DNA of 64,000 nucleotides from Massilia norwichensis (GCF_024753245.1 NZ_JANUGX010000015.1:1-64000); one strand, 5' to 3'. Shown: positions 7,752-17,179, counted from the stretch's first letter. Notes: a model not told the origin generated them from the letters alone. A program made the numbers and translations.

Positions 7752-8531
7752 CTACGGCTTGCGCGCCTCGTCTTCGGCGTCCTGGCGCTTGCTGGCGTGC
7801 TGGATGATGGCCGAGATCAGGGCGACGTCGGTGTCGACCGCGGCCGGGGCTTGCTTCGTGGCTGCCGCATTGCGGCGGCCGCGTGCTTCGACACGGGCCT
7901 GTGCCGGTGCCTGAGCGACCGCGGCCGGTTTGGCGCCTGCCGTCCGTGGCGGTTTTACCGCCGCGGCCAGGCGCTGCCCCTTGTACTCGTGCTCGTGCCT
8001 GAATGCGGAGCGCTCATCGCGCGGCAGGATGCGGCCGGCGTGCTCCTGCGGCGGCAGCGCACGCGGCGTCGACACGGCCGATGCGGGCGTGGGCGCGGGC
8101 GGGTCGGCAGGCGCCAGGTCGACGATGGTGGCGCCAGCCGCTGGTGGCGGCTCGGCCGGGCCGGCATCGGCGGCTGGCACTGCCTCGGCGCTGGCGCTCG
8201 CGGCCGGCGCATCCAAAGGTGGCGCGGCCGCCACAGGCGAAGCGTTCGATGCCGCCGCGCCGGCCACTGCGCCGTCGGCGGGCGAGGGTGCGCCGCTGTC
8301 GCGCGCCAGCCAGGCCAGCGATCCCACCAGTCCGATCACCAGCACGCCCGCCGCCCCATACCAGGCCATGGCCGGTACCCCCTGCAGGCCGCGCAGCAGG
8401 CGCCGTCCCGGCCCGCCGGCCTGGTGGCGGTCGAGCATGGCGAGGATGTTGGTCTCGCTCGCCGTGCGGCGCGTCGGCGACATCAGGTTCGGACGCCGCG
8501 AGCCGGATTGATCTTCATCTGTAGGGCGCAC
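7752..8531 (-). CDS. Hypothetical protein with one transmembrane segment, Ala/Pro-rich
   Basis: The 259-residue protein is not recognised. A charged cytoplasmic head of about 70 residues is followed by one hydrophobic segment (WYGAAGVLVIGLVGSLAW), then a long Ala/Pro-rich presumably periplasmic region and a basic tail. The start is the GTG at 8531: AGGAGG (8538-8543 on this strand) ends six bases before it, whereas the ATGs further upstream have no such site and would put AGGAGG inside the gene. It is divergent from the M15 peptidase gene at the edge of the T6SS cluster. The shape recalls GspB-like or TonB-like linker proteins, but no domain supports either. Confidence 0.6.
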   Translation of the reverse strand: MRPTDEDQSGSRRPNLMSPTRRTASETNILAMLDRHQAGGPGRRLLRGLQGVPAMAWYGAAGVLVIGLVGSLAWLARDSGAPSPADGAVAGAAASNASPVAAAPPLDAPAASASAEAVPAADAGPAEPPPAAGATIVDLAPADPPAPTPASAVSTPRALPPQEHAGRILPRDERSAFRHEHEYKGQRLAAAVKPPRTAGAKPAAVAQAPAQARVEARGRRNAAATKQAPAAVDTDVALISAIIQHASKRQDAEDEARKP

Positions 8532-8587
8532 CGTGTACCTCCTAAGATTGGACATTGATGCCAATTAGAAACAAACCGGAGAAGCGG

Positions 8588-9427
8588 ATGCTGATCTTCC
8601 TCGCTCTTTTGTACTTTTGTCTTGCCTGCAGCCTCATCTGGCTGGCCTGTTTTCCGTCCGGCCGCAGCAGCGTTCTGCAATTCCTGGGCGGGCTGCAGCG
8701 GCGCCTGCAGATGCGCGCCGGCGATTGGCGGACCTCGAGCGGATCGGTGCTGCGGGAAGCCGGTCCGGCGTTGCGCTGGCGCTGGCGGGATGCGAGGGCA
8801 TGGATCGGGAAGCGCCGCGCCTTTCTCGCCATCGGCGTGCCGCTGATCCTGATCCCGCCGCTGGTGGCGCTGCTGCTGCGCCGGCCCGATATGCTGCCCG
8901 GTTACGAAGCCAGCGATACGGTGGTCGACGCCCAGGTCGCCGCCCTGCTCAAGGGCGAGCAACTGGTGCCGCCGGCCGCGCTGCCGCCGGTCGCCTTCAA
9001 TACTCGCGAAGTCGAGCTGGTGCGGCCGATGCTGGTGGACGCCAGCCGCAACTGGGGCCTCATGCATCCCGACTTCAACCAGCGCCTGCTGCTGGTCTTT
9101 CGCATCATGAAGGAGAAATACGGCTACGAGATGGCGCTGCTGGAGGGCTACCGCAGCCCGGCGCGGCAGGACATGCTGGCGAAGATGGGTTCGGCGGTGA
9201 CGAATGCGCGCGCCTTCCAGAGCTGGCACCAATATGGGCTGGCGGCCGACTGCGCCTTCCTGCGCGACGGCAAACTGGTGATCTCCGAAAAGGACCCGTG
9301 GGCGATGCACGGCTACCAGTTGTACGGCGAGGTCGCGGAATCGCTGGGGCTGACCTGGGGCGGACGCTGGGCCATGATGGACCTCGGCCATACCGAACTG
9401 CGCCTGCGCGGGGTGATGCGGCGCTGA
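8588..9427 (+). CDS. M15-family peptidase, TagX-like (T6SS-associated)
   Basis: The 279-residue protein has two N-terminal hydrophobic segments (residues 1-18 and about 78-97) and a periplasmic M15_4-type zinc peptidase domain. Ligand motifs visible are SWHQYGLAADCAF (the HxxxxxxxD pattern of VanY/L-Ala-D-Glu peptidases) and the late DLGHTEL. I prefer the ATG at 8588, preceded by CCGGAGA; an ATG at 8558 is in frame but has no ribosome binding site. It stands directly before tssM. In Acinetobacter an M15-type L,D-endopeptidase, TagX, opens peptidoglycan for T6SS assembly, and the same job is likely here. Confidence 0.82.
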   Translation: MLIFLALLYFCLACSLIWLACFPSGRSSVLQFLGGLQRRLQMRAGDWRTSSGSVLREAGPALRWRWRDARAWIGKRRAFLAIGVPLILIPPLVALLLRRPDMLPGYEASDTVVDAQVAALLKGEQLVPPAALPPVAFNTREVELVRPMLVDASRNWGLMHPDFNQRLLLVFRIMKEKYGYEMALLEGYRSPARQDMLAKMGSAVTNARAFQSWHQYGLAADCAFLRDGKLVISEKDPWAMHGYQLYGEVAESLGLTWGGRWAMMDLGHTELRLRGVMRR

Positions 9428-9529
9428 CGAGACATGGTCCCGCGCCATTGTTCGAACGCAAGATTCAGTCGGGAAATAGTGCCAACATTGCCTGTGGCAT
9501 TCCATTCAACTCTCTGAACCGAACCCACT

Positions 9530-12500
9530 ATGGCCCGACTCTGGCAGTTTCTCACCAACCGCCGCGTAATGGCCGTGATCGGGATTGCCGCCCTCGCGGC
9601 TTTCCTCTTCCTCGGCGCGGAATCGCTCGAAGTGGCGGCCATCTGGGCCGTGCTCGCCGGCCTGCTCCTGCTGGCCGCCTGGGGTATCTGGTGGCTGGCG
9701 CGCAGCTGGTGGCGCAAGCGCGAAGCAAACCGCCTGAGCGAGGCGATCGTCGCCCAGGCCGACAATGCCAGGCGCGACGATGCGCCGATGCTGCGCAAGA
9801 GCATGCTGGAGGCGATCAACACGATCAAGACCTCCAAGCTGGGGCTGACGCGCGGCGCCCAGGCCCTGTACGAACTGCCCTGGTACATGATCATCGGGAA
9901 CCCGGCGGCGGGAAAAAGCAGCGCGATCAAGCATTCGGGGCTGACCTTCCCGATCCCCGGCAGCAAGGCGGTGCAGGGCGTGGGCGGCACCCGCAACTGC
10001 GACTGGTTCTTCACCACCGACGGCATCCTCCTCGACACCGCCGGCCGCTATTCGGTGTTCGAAGCCGACCGCGCCGAGTGGTTCAGCTTCCTCGACCTGC
10101 TGCGCCGCCATCGCCGGCGCGCGCCGATCAATGGCATCATCATCGCCGTCAGCGTCGCCGAACTGGGGAGCGGGTCGCCGGAAGCCTCGATCGAGCTGGC
10201 CAAGAGCCTGCGCACCCGGGTCCAGGAACTGACCGAGCGGCTGGGCGTGCACGCGCCGGTGTACGTGGTGTTCACCAAGGCCGACCTGATCGCCGGCTTT
10301 TCCGACTTCTTCCACGACAGCGACCGCGCCGAGCGCGAGCGCGTGTGGGGCGCGACCCAGCGCTACAACCGGCGCAGCACGCCGCAGGACGTGCTGGCTT
10401 TCTTCGACGTCCACTTCGACGAGCTGTACGACGGCCTCAAGGAAATGAGCCTGGCCACCATGGCCGGTAACCGCAGCACCAACATGCGTCCGGGCGTGTT
10501 CACCTTCCCGCTCGAATTTGCCTCGCTCAAGCCGCAGCTGCGCGCCTTCCTCGCCACCCTGTTCGAAGAGAACACCTGGCAGTTCAAGCCGGTCATGCGC
10601 GGCTTTTACTTCACCAGCGCGCTGCAGGAAGGCTTCGTCGAGAACCTGTCGTCGCACCGCGTGGCCAGCCGCTTCGACCTGCAGCTCAAAGGCGGCGAGC
10701 AGAAAGGCGAGCAGCTTGAAGAGCAGTCGGGATTCTTCCTGCTCGACCTGTTCCGCAAGGTGATCTTCGCCGATAAAGACCTGGTCAAGCGCTACACCAG
10801 CCCCGCCGCGACGCGGGTGAAATACGCCGCCTTCTTCGCCGCCACCGTGCTGCTGGGCTGCGCGCTGGGCGGCTGGAGCTGGTCCACCATGGGCAACCGC
10901 CAGCTGGTGGCCAACGTCCAGGCCGACCTCGACAAGGTCATGAAGATGCAGGCCAGGACCGGCGGCCTGCAATCGCGCCTGGAAGCGCTGGACATTCTGC
11001 AGGACCGCATCGAACAGCTGGAAAAATACCGCGCCGACCAGCCGTGGGCGCTGTCCTTCGGCCTGTACCAGGGCGAGGCGCTGGAACGCAAGCTGCGCGA
11101 CGAATACTTTGCCGGGGTGCGTGAAGTGATGGTGCAGCCGGTGGCCGGCGCGCTCGAAGCGCTGCTGGCCGAGATGAACGCCAACGCCTCCCAGCTCGAT
11201 CCCAACGCGCAAGCCGCGCCCAGCGCCAAGCCGGGCCAGCCCTACCAGGACGTCTCGGCGACCAACGTCGGCGATGCCTACAACGCGCTGAAGACCTACC
11301 TGATGCTGGCCGATAAGAGCCACGCCGAGCCCGGCCACCTGAACGACCAGCTGACCCGCTACTGGCGCGTGTGGCTGCAGGCGAATCGCGGCGGCATGGC
11401 GAAGGAACAGATGATCCGCAGCGCCGAGCGCCTGATGACCTTCCACCTGTCGCATATCCAGGACCCGGCCTGGCCGCAGATCACGCCCAAGCTGAGTCTA
11501 TTGGATACCGCGCGCGAAAACCTGCGCCGCGTGGTGCGCGGCACGCCGGCGCGCGAGCGCGTGTACGCCGATATCCGCACCCGCGCCGCGACGCGCTTCC
11601 CGGCGGTGACGGTGGCACGCATCGTCGGCGAGCAGGACCAGGCGCTGGTGGTCGGCAGCCATGCGGTGTCGGGCGCCTTCACCCGCGACGCCTGGGAAAA
11701 GTTCGTGCTCGGCGCGATCCGCGAGGCGTCGAACCGCGAGCTGCAAAGCACCGACTGGGTACTGAAGACCGTGGCCAAGGACGACCTCACACTGGAAGGC
11801 AGCCCCGAGCAAATCCAGAAGACCCTGATCGACTTGTATAAAGCCGACTATGCGAAGGAGTGGAGCAAGTTCGTGCAAGGCGTCACAATCGCCGACCTGA
11901 ACGGCTTCGAGGCCAGCGTGCAGGCCATGAACCGGCTCGGCGACCCGCAGACCTCGCCGCTGGCCAAGGTGCTCAAAACGGTCTACGACGAGACTTCCTG
12001 GGACGACCCCGGCCAGGCGCGCGTCAACCAGGCCAAGCTGAAGCGCGGACTGATGGGCTGGTTCCGCGAAGTGGTGCTGCGCCAGGCGCCCAGCGAGGCG
12101 CGCCAGATTGCCGACGCGGCGGCGCCCATGCCCGCCGGCGTGGCCGGTTCTGCGGCTGCCGGTCCCGTGGGCCGCGAATTTGCCGGCGTCGCCCGCCTGG
12201 TCGGCGTGAAGGAGAAGGACGCCTCGCTGATGACCGGCTACCTGGACGCGCTGTCGAAGCTGCGTTCGCGCCTGAACCAGTTGAAGAACCAGGGCGACCC
12301 CGGCCCCGGCGCCAAGCAGCTGATGCAGCAGACCCTGGAAGGCAACGGCTCCGAACTGGCCGAGGCCCTGAAATACGTCGACGAGCAGATGCTGACCGGG
12401 ATGACCGACGCCCAGAAGCAGATGCTGCGCCCGTTGCTGGTGCGGCCGCTGGTGCAGACTTTCGCCATGATCGTGCTGCCGTCCGAGTCCGAGATCAACA

Positions 12501-13252
12501 AGACCTGGCAGGCGCAGGTGGTCGAGCCGTTCCAGAAGAACCTGGCCGGCAAAGCACCGTTCTCGCCGGGGGCGCAGCTGCAGGCGGGGGCTGCCGAGAT
12601 CGGCCAGGTGTTCGGTCCGGATGGCGCGGTGGCCAAGTTCGTGTCCACGACCATGGGGCCGCTGGTGGTGCGGCGCGGCGACGTGCTGACCAGCCGCACC
12701 TGGGCCGACATCGGCGTCACCCTCGCGCCGCAGGTGGTGAGCGGCTTCCCGGGCTGGATTGCGCCACTGTCTGCCAACGGCGTGGCCACCGGTGGTGGTC
12801 CGCAGACCGTGTTCCAGCTGCTGCCGATGACTGCGCCCGGCATCACCGAATACACGGTCGAGATCGACGGGCAGCAGCTGCGCTACCGGAATACGCAGCC
12901 GGCCTGGGTGAACATGGTGCATCCGGGGCCGCAGGGCACGAGCGGGGCCAAGGTCAGTGCAGTTACCTTCGACGGCCGCACGGTCGAACTGTTCAACGTG
13001 CCGGGGGAGCTCGGCCTGGAAAAGCTCATTGGCGCCGCCCAGAAGAATAAAATCAGCCAAGGTGTGCACGAGCTGCGCTGGAGCGCGAGCAACGTGACGG
13101 TCGCCGTCACGCTGAAGCTGGTCAGCAGTGCCGCCAGCACCGGCGACGGCCAGGCCAGCCGCGGTTTCAACGGCCTGCGCCTGCCCGACAGCGTGGTCGG
13201 CCGCGCCGCTGTCGGCGCCAGCAATCCGCAACTGGCGGGAGCCGCGCAATGA
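9530..13252 (+). CDS. tssM: TssM (IcmF), T6SS membrane complex ATPase-like subunit
   Basis: This 1240-residue inner-membrane protein spans the envelope and contacts TssJ and TssL to form the T6SS membrane complex. Two hydrophobic segments lie at residues 15-63, followed by a cytoplasmic P-loop domain (GNPAAGKS at about 123-130) with LDTAGRY, another membrane segment near 427-450, and the long periplasmic IcmF-related region ending in a beta-rich domain. Length and order are normal for the family. Its stop overlaps the tagF start in an ATGA. A long antisense frame over this gene is a high-GC shadow. Confidence 0.97.
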   Translation: MARLWQFLTNRRVMAVIGIAALAAFLFLGAESLEVAAIWAVLAGLLLLAAWGIWWLARSWWRKREANRLSEAIVAQADNARRDDAPMLRKSMLEAINTIKTSKLGLTRGAQALYELPWYMIIGNPAAGKSSAIKHSGLTFPIPGSKAVQGVGGTRNCDWFFTTDGILLDTAGRYSVFEADRAEWFSFLDLLRRHRRRAPINGIIIAVSVAELGSGSPEASIELAKSLRTRVQELTERLGVHAPVYVVFTKADLIAGFSDFFHDSDRAERERVWGATQRYNRRSTPQDVLAFFDVHFDELYDGLKEMSLATMAGNRSTNMRPGVFTFPLEFASLKPQLRAFLATLFEENTWQFKPVMRGFYFTSALQEGFVENLSSHRVASRFDLQLKGGEQKGEQLEEQSGFFLLDLFRKVIFADKDLVKRYTSPAATRVKYAAFFAATVLLGCALGGWSWSTMGNRQLVANVQADLDKVMKMQARTGGLQSRLEALDILQDRIEQLEKYRADQPWALSFGLYQGEALERKLRDEYFAGVREVMVQPVAGALEALLAEMNANASQLDPNAQAAPSAKPGQPYQDVSATNVGDAYNALKTYLMLADKSHAEPGHLNDQLTRYWRVWLQANRGGMAKEQMIRSAERLMTFHLSHIQDPAWPQITPKLSLLDTARENLRRVVRGTPARERVYADIRTRAATRFPAVTVARIVGEQDQALVVGSHAVSGAFTRDAWEKFVLGAIREASNRELQSTDWVLKTVAKDDLTLEGSPEQIQKTLIDLYKADYAKEWSKFVQGVTIADLNGFEASVQAMNRLGDPQTSPLAKVLKTVYDETSWDDPGQARVNQAKLKRGLMGWFREVVLRQAPSEARQIADAAAPMPAGVAGSAAAGPVGREFAGVARLVGVKEKDASLMTGYLDALSKLRSRLNQLKNQGDPGPGAKQLMQQTLEGNGSELAEALKYVDEQMLTGMTDAQKQMLRPLLVRPLVQTFAMIVLPSESEINKTWQAQVVEPFQKNLAGKAPFSPGAQLQAGAAEIGQVFGPDGAVAKFVSTTMGPLVVRRGDVLTSRTWADIGVTLAPQVVSGFPGWIAPLSANGVATGGGPQTVFQLLPMTAPGITEYTVEIDGQQLRYRNTQPAWVNMVHPGPQGTSGAKVSAVTFDGRTVELFNVPGELGLEKLIGAAQKNKISQGVHELRWSASNVTVAVTLKLVSSAASTGDGQASRGFNGLRLPDSVVGRAAVGASNPQLAGAAQ

Positions 13253-14217
13253 CGCGCAGCGCCGCCTCGCCCCGGATCGGCTACTTCGGCAAGATCCCGG
13301 CGCGCAGCGACTTCGTCAAGGTCGGCGACGACCAGCCGGCGCTCGGCATGCTCGACGACTGGCTGGCCCAGGTCATGACCCGCTTGCCGAACGACGCCCG
13401 CTGGAAGATCTACTACGATGCCTCGCCGCCGGTCAGCTTCGCCTTCGTCGGCCCGAGCCGCCGCCACGCGATCGCCGGCCACCTGGTGGCGAGCCGCGAC
13501 CGCTCCGGACGCCGCTTCCCTTTCCTGATGATGCGCACCGTCGAGGTGCCCGACCCGGCCGCCTTCGTGGCGCGCTGCCCGCTGGCCTTCGGGCCGCTGT
13601 GGGATTACCTCGAATCGATGGCGCCGCGCGTGCTCGAGACCATGGAGCCCGGCCCGCACCTGCATGCGATCGCGGATGCCGCGGTGGCGCTGGGCGAGCA
13701 CGAGGCGCCCTTCGACGAGTTCCTGGCGATGTCGACGGTCAGCTCGCTGTCCGGCAGCCTCGAACTGGAGGCGAACCGCCTGATCCTCGGCCTCGGCCTG
13801 CTGCTGCAGCCAGTCATGCACAGCCGCCCGGCTTCGCTGCAAAAAAGCCTGGTGCTGCCGCTGCCGCGCGATGCCGGCGCCGCGGCGCGCTGCCAGGTCG
13901 CGGCGTTCTGGCTGGAGCTGGTCACGCCCTTCATCCGCCGCACCGCCTTCGACCTGGTGCTGTTCGTGACCCTGGTCGCCGAGCGGCCGGCGCTGGTGAT
14001 CGGCTTCGGCGCCGCCGCCGAGACCCTGCACGGCATCGTCGATCCGCTGGCCGGGCGCGAGCAGCAGGTGCAGCTGACCGACAACGGCTGGATCGACGAA
14101 CAGCTGGGCATCGACATCGACGTGCGCGCGCTGGCCAGCTACCTCGAGCAGCCCATGCTGCCACTGCGCCTGGCGCGCGAACTGTTCCTGAAGACCTTCA
14201 TCGGAGCCGCCTCGTGA
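13249..14217 (+). CDS. tagF: TagF (ImpM-like) T6SS accessory protein
   Basis: The 322-residue protein begins IGYFGKIPARSDFVK, the signature of the TagF/ImpM family. In Pseudomonas aeruginosa TagF holds T6SS assembly off until released by the threonine phosphorylation pathway. PpkA, PppA and Fha genes are not in this window, so how TagF is released here is open. The ATG overlaps the tssM stop by four bases, and its own stop overlaps the GTG of the OmpA-type gene, so the three are translationally coupled. It is probably cytoplasmic, as no signal or membrane segment is seen. Confidence 0.93.
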   Translation: MTRSAASPRIGYFGKIPARSDFVKVGDDQPALGMLDDWLAQVMTRLPNDARWKIYYDASPPVSFAFVGPSRRHAIAGHLVASRDRSGRRFPFLMMRTVEVPDPAAFVARCPLAFGPLWDYLESMAPRVLETMEPGPHLHAIADAAVALGEHEAPFDEFLAMSTVSSLSGSLELEANRLILGLGLLLQPVMHSRPASLQKSLVLPLPRDAGAAARCQVAAFWLELVTPFIRRTAFDLVLFVTLVAERPALVIGFGAAAETLHGIVDPLAGREQQVQLTDNGWIDEQLGIDIDVRALASYLEQPMLPLRLARELFLKTFIGAAS

Positions 14218-14987
14218 AGCCAACCATCTTTATCCTTGCCGCCGGCCTGGCCGCGGCGCCTGCCTTCGCCGATAACGCCGCTTCGGCTGCCGCCACCGCG
14301 CCGATCGTGGTCTCCGGCACGGTCGTGGACGATGCCAGCAAGGCGGCGCTGCTGGGGCGCCTGCGCGCCGTCTACGGTCCCGAGCGCGTGGTCGACCAAC
14401 TGGCGGTGGGCCGGGTGTCGGCGCCGCCGAACTGGAACGAGCATGTCGCGCGCCTGATCGGACCGAACCTGAAGCTCGTCACGCGCGGCCAGCTGCAAGT
14501 CGACGGCACCAGCGTCAGCCTGCGCGGCGACGTCGCCAGCGAAGCGCAGAAACAGCAGATCGCCGGCGACCTGGCAATGAACCTGGACCCCAGCTACACG
14601 GTCAACAACGGCCTGCGTGTGGCGGTGTCCGAGCAGGGCATGCTGGACGCGGCGCTGGCCAACCGCATCATCGAATTCGAGTCGGGCAAGGCGGAGCTGG
14701 CGGACTCCGGCAAGCTCATTCTCGACCAGATGAGCGCCGTCCTGCTGCGCCTGAAGGACAAGAAGGTCGAGGTGATCGGCCACACCGACAACGCCGGCTC
14801 GCGTGCAGGCAACCTGTCGCTGAGCCAGGCCCGCGCCGAAGCGGTGAAGGCCTACGTGGTCGGGCGTGGCGTGAAGGCCGACATGGTGTCGGTGTCGGGC
14901 GAAGGACCGGACCGGCCGGTGGCGGACAACCGCACGCCGGAAGGCCGGGCGCGCAACCGGCGGATCGAGTTCAAGGTCGTGCAATAA
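14214..14987 (+). CDS. OmpA-family peptidoglycan-binding protein of the T6SS cluster
   Basis: This is a 257-residue exported protein with a signal peptide (residues 1-19, ending AFA), a BON-like alpha/beta region (about 40-125), and a C-terminal OmpA domain with EVIGHTDNAG, NLSLSQARAEAV and NRRIEF. It should bind peptidoglycan in the periplasm. TssL in this cluster lacks its own OmpA extension, so this protein may provide the wall anchor, as TagL does elsewhere. That role is inferred. The GTG start overlaps the tagF stop (GTGA). Confidence 0.88.
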   Translation: MKPTIFILAAGLAAAPAFADNAASAAATAPIVVSGTVVDDASKAALLGRLRAVYGPERVVDQLAVGRVSAPPNWNEHVARLIGPNLKLVTRGQLQVDGTSVSLRGDVASEAQKQQIAGDLAMNLDPSYTVNNGLRVAVSEQGMLDAALANRIIEFESGKAELADSGKLILDQMSAVLLRLKDKKVEVIGHTDNAGSRAGNLSLSQARAEAVKAYVVGRGVKADMVSVSGEGPDRPVADNRTPEGRARNRRIEFKVVQ

Positions 14988-15003
14988 AGCTTGATAAAAC
15001 CTG

Positions 15004-15047
15004 AACCGGGGTCAGACACTGGTGCATCGCGCAGTCTGACCCCGGTT
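15004..15047. repeat. Perfect 14-bp inverted repeat, REP-like, between convergent T6SS genes
   Basis: AACCGGGGTCAGAC (15004-15017) pairs perfectly with GTCTGACCCCGGTT (15034-15047) around a 16-base loop. It fills most of the 78-base gap between the convergent OmpA-type gene and tssL. A short T run on either side would help bidirectional termination. The GGGGTCAGAC core resembles dispersed repeats I recall from Massilia-type genomes, so it may be a REP element; that is memory, not a search. Confidence 0.7.
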
Positions 15048-15065
15048 TGCGTTTTGCCAAACGGC

Positions 15066-15836
15066 TCAAGGCAGCGTGATCGTCACGTTCGCCGACTGCG
15101 GCGGCAGTTTCACCAGGTCGTTGTAGCCAGCCAGTGCCCGGTCCGTCTCGTGCGCCAGCGCGGTGCGGAAGCCCAGGTAGCCGCCCAGGGCCGTCACCGC
15201 GAATACCATCGTCAGCGCCCACAGCGACAGGTCGCTGCCCAGCTTGTGCACGATCTGGTCGGGGCGCTCGGCGTGCGGAGCGAAGCCGCGGTTCTTGCCG
15301 CGCATGCGGGCGATCTCGTCGCCCAGGCGCGCGGTCAGGTAGTTCAGCTTGTCCCGGCCGTCCAGCGCGAAGCGTCCCTCGAAGCCGAGCAGCAGGCAGA
15401 CGTGGAAGACTTCCAGCGCCTGCAGGTGCACGGCGCCCTTCGCGCGCAGGTCCTCCAGACGCTGGAAGAAGTGCTCGCCGGCGAGCTGGTCGCCGAACAG
15501 GCGCAGCTGCAGCGGACGGGTCTCCCAGGCTTCGCGGATCTCGTAGTCGGAGCGCAGGATGATCTCGTCGACCGCCGCGCAGAACGCGTACTTGGCCGCG
15601 GTGACGTCGTCGGCCGGCACGCCCAGCGCCTTGGCATTGCGGTCGACATCGCCGAGAAAGCGCGTCATGTGGTCGGCGAAGGCAGTCTTGTCCTGCGGGC
15701 CGTTGCCGTTCTTGAGCAGGAACAGCGCATAGAAGCCCTCGTACATGATGTCGACCAGGGAGGTGGGGGCGCTGCCGGCGGCGTTGCGGCTGCCGGGCTG
15801 CGGCGGCGCGGCGCGCCTTTCGACGTGATGGCTCAT
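15066..15836 (-). CDS. tssL: TssL (DotU/IcmH), T6SS inner-membrane subunit
   Basis: The 256-residue protein has a cytoplasmic helical DotU domain with the family features SLVDIMYEGFYALFLLK and AVDEIILRSDYEIREAW. A single C-terminal membrane segment (about 206-226) and a short periplasmic tail follow. It lacks the OmpA peptidoglycan-binding extension found in some TssL proteins. With TssM and TssJ it forms the envelope-spanning complex and docks the baseplate. Its ATG overlaps the tssK stop by four bases. Confidence 0.95.
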   Translation of the reverse strand: MSHHVERRAAPPQPGSRNAAGSAPTSLVDIMYEGFYALFLLKNGNGPQDKTAFADHMTRFLGDVDRNAKALGVPADDVTAAKYAFCAAVDEIILRSDYEIREAWETRPLQLRLFGDQLAGEHFFQRLEDLRAKGAVHLQALEVFHVCLLLGFEGRFALDGRDKLNYLTARLGDEIARMRGKNRGFAPHAERPDQIVHKLGSDLSLWALTMVFAVTALGGYLGFRTALAHETDRALAGYNDLVKLPPQSANVTITLP

Positions 15837-17179
15837 GCTGCGATTCCGATGAGTTCGAGTTTGAGGTCGCGAATCCCGTTCGGCACATAGATCGAGATCG
15901 CCTGGGCTTTGAGCATGCTTTCGTACAGCACGCCGCGGTTTTCCAGCACAAAGTAATAGGTGTCGGGGCGTACCGGCACCGCGCTCGGCACCTGCGGCGC
16001 GTGCACCAGGCGCACGCCCGGCATGGCCGACAGCACCAGCTTGTCGACGTCCTCGGGAGCGCCGATCTTGAAGCGCAGCGGCACGATCTCGACCAGCTGC
16101 AGGGCCGGCATGTCGGCCGCCACGCCCAGGTAGAGCGTGGTCTGGCCGTTGATCTTGCCCGAGTCGAGCGCACCCAGGTGGTAGGAGGGGCGTTCGTTCG
16201 TCAGCGCGATCGAGAAGTACTTCGACGAGATCACGGTGTCGAGCAGGTCGCGCAGGATGGTGTCCAGGCGCGCGAAGGCGGGGCCCGGGTCCTGGTGCGC
16301 GTAGGCCGGCAGGTCTTCGAGCTTGCTGCTGCGCGAGAAGGTCATCAGGCCGCCAGCGAGGCCGAGCAGCTCATGGAACAGGCGCTCGGGATGCAGTTCG
16401 CGGTGCGCCAGGAAGTGGGTCAGCCCGGCGTAGCCGCTGCTGACCGTGTGCAGCAACCAGAACGAGGCGACATCGCCGCCGCGCAGTTCGACCACGTTCT
16501 TGCTCGGCTCGCGGTAGTGGCCGTACAGCGCATGCACCTTGGCCAGCAGCTTTTCCATCAGCCGCGTCAGCATGCCGTGCAGCCCGGGCGCGCCATCGAT
16601 CGACAGGCTGGGCGGCACGAAGCCGTGGTCGACTTCGAAGCCGCCCAGCGGCAGGCGACGCAGGCGCACCAACGGGATGGTCTCGTAGGGTTCGAGCGGT
16701 TCCAGTTCCGACACCAGGCGCAGGCTGCGCGTCAGGTAGGCAACCGGCGCGCTGGCGGCGTCGGTGAACAGGTCGAAGGTATCGTGTTCATGCTGGCCGA
16801 AGCGGGTGTCCAGGCGCGATTCGCCGCGCGCGGCGCAGTTCTCGCCATGGTCCTTGAGCGACGGCAGGGCAGCGTGGAAGGTGAGCGTTTGCACCGACGG
16901 CGGCAGTTCGCCGAGCCGGACCTGGGGCGGCAGGGCGTCGCGCTCGGGGGCGTGCAGCATCTCGCCGTCGGGGAAGATCAGCGACAGGCCCGTGATGCGC
17001 AAGGTATCGGCTTTCAACGCGTCGAGGTCGATCTCGAGCTTGCGCACGCCCCAGCAATACGGGTGAAGGGCGCTGGCGGTGTCGTTCAGGCGCGCCTCGT
17101 GGTAGCGGTCTTGCTGCTGGAAATGCTGGGGCCGCAGGAACAGGCCCTCGCCCCACAGCACCTTCGATGGTGGTTTCAC
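15833..17179 (-). CDS. tssK: TssK, T6SS baseplate subunit
   Basis: The 448-residue cytoplasmic protein links the baseplate to the membrane complex through TssL. It opens with KVLWGEGLFLRPQHFQQQD, the hallmark of TssK, and ends in the receptor-binding-like C-terminal domain. I start at the GTG at 17179, which has AGGAGG five bases upstream; upstream in-frame codons lie in the region after tssJ and would add 35 unrelated residues. Length is normal for the family. It is second of three in the minus-strand tssJ-tssK-tssL block. Confidence 0.95.
   Translation of the reverse strand: MKPPSKVLWGEGLFLRPQHFQQQDRYHEARLNDTASALHPYCWGVRKLEIDLDALKADTLRITGLSLIFPDGEMLHAPERDALPPQVRLGELPPSVQTLTFHAALPSLKDHGENCAARGESRLDTRFGQHEHDTFDLFTDAASAPVAYLTRSLRLVSELEPLEPYETIPLVRLRRLPLGGFEVDHGFVPPSLSIDGAPGLHGMLTRLMEKLLAKVHALYGHYREPSKNVVELRGGDVASFWLLHTVSSGYAGLTHFLAHRELHPERLFHELLGLAGGLMTFSRSSKLEDLPAYAHQDPGPAFARLDTILRDLLDTVISSKYFSIALTNERPSYHLGALDSGKINGQTTLYLGVAADMPALQLVEIVPLRFKIGAPEDVDKLVLSAMPGVRLVHAPQVPSAVPVRPDTYYFVLENRGVLYESMLKAQAISIYVPNGIRDLKLELIGIAA

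Noticed and set aside
9428..9529. Sigma-54 promoter before tssM
   Set aside because: I looked for TGGCAC-N5-TTGCA because some T6SS clusters use sigma-54; nothing with correct spacing is present.
9506..13249. Two long minus-strand frames (9506-11455 and 11498-13249) opposite tssM
   Set aside because: They mirror the codon pattern of tssM, are rich in Gln/His/Arg, and have no domain or ribosome binding site. They are high-GC shadows.
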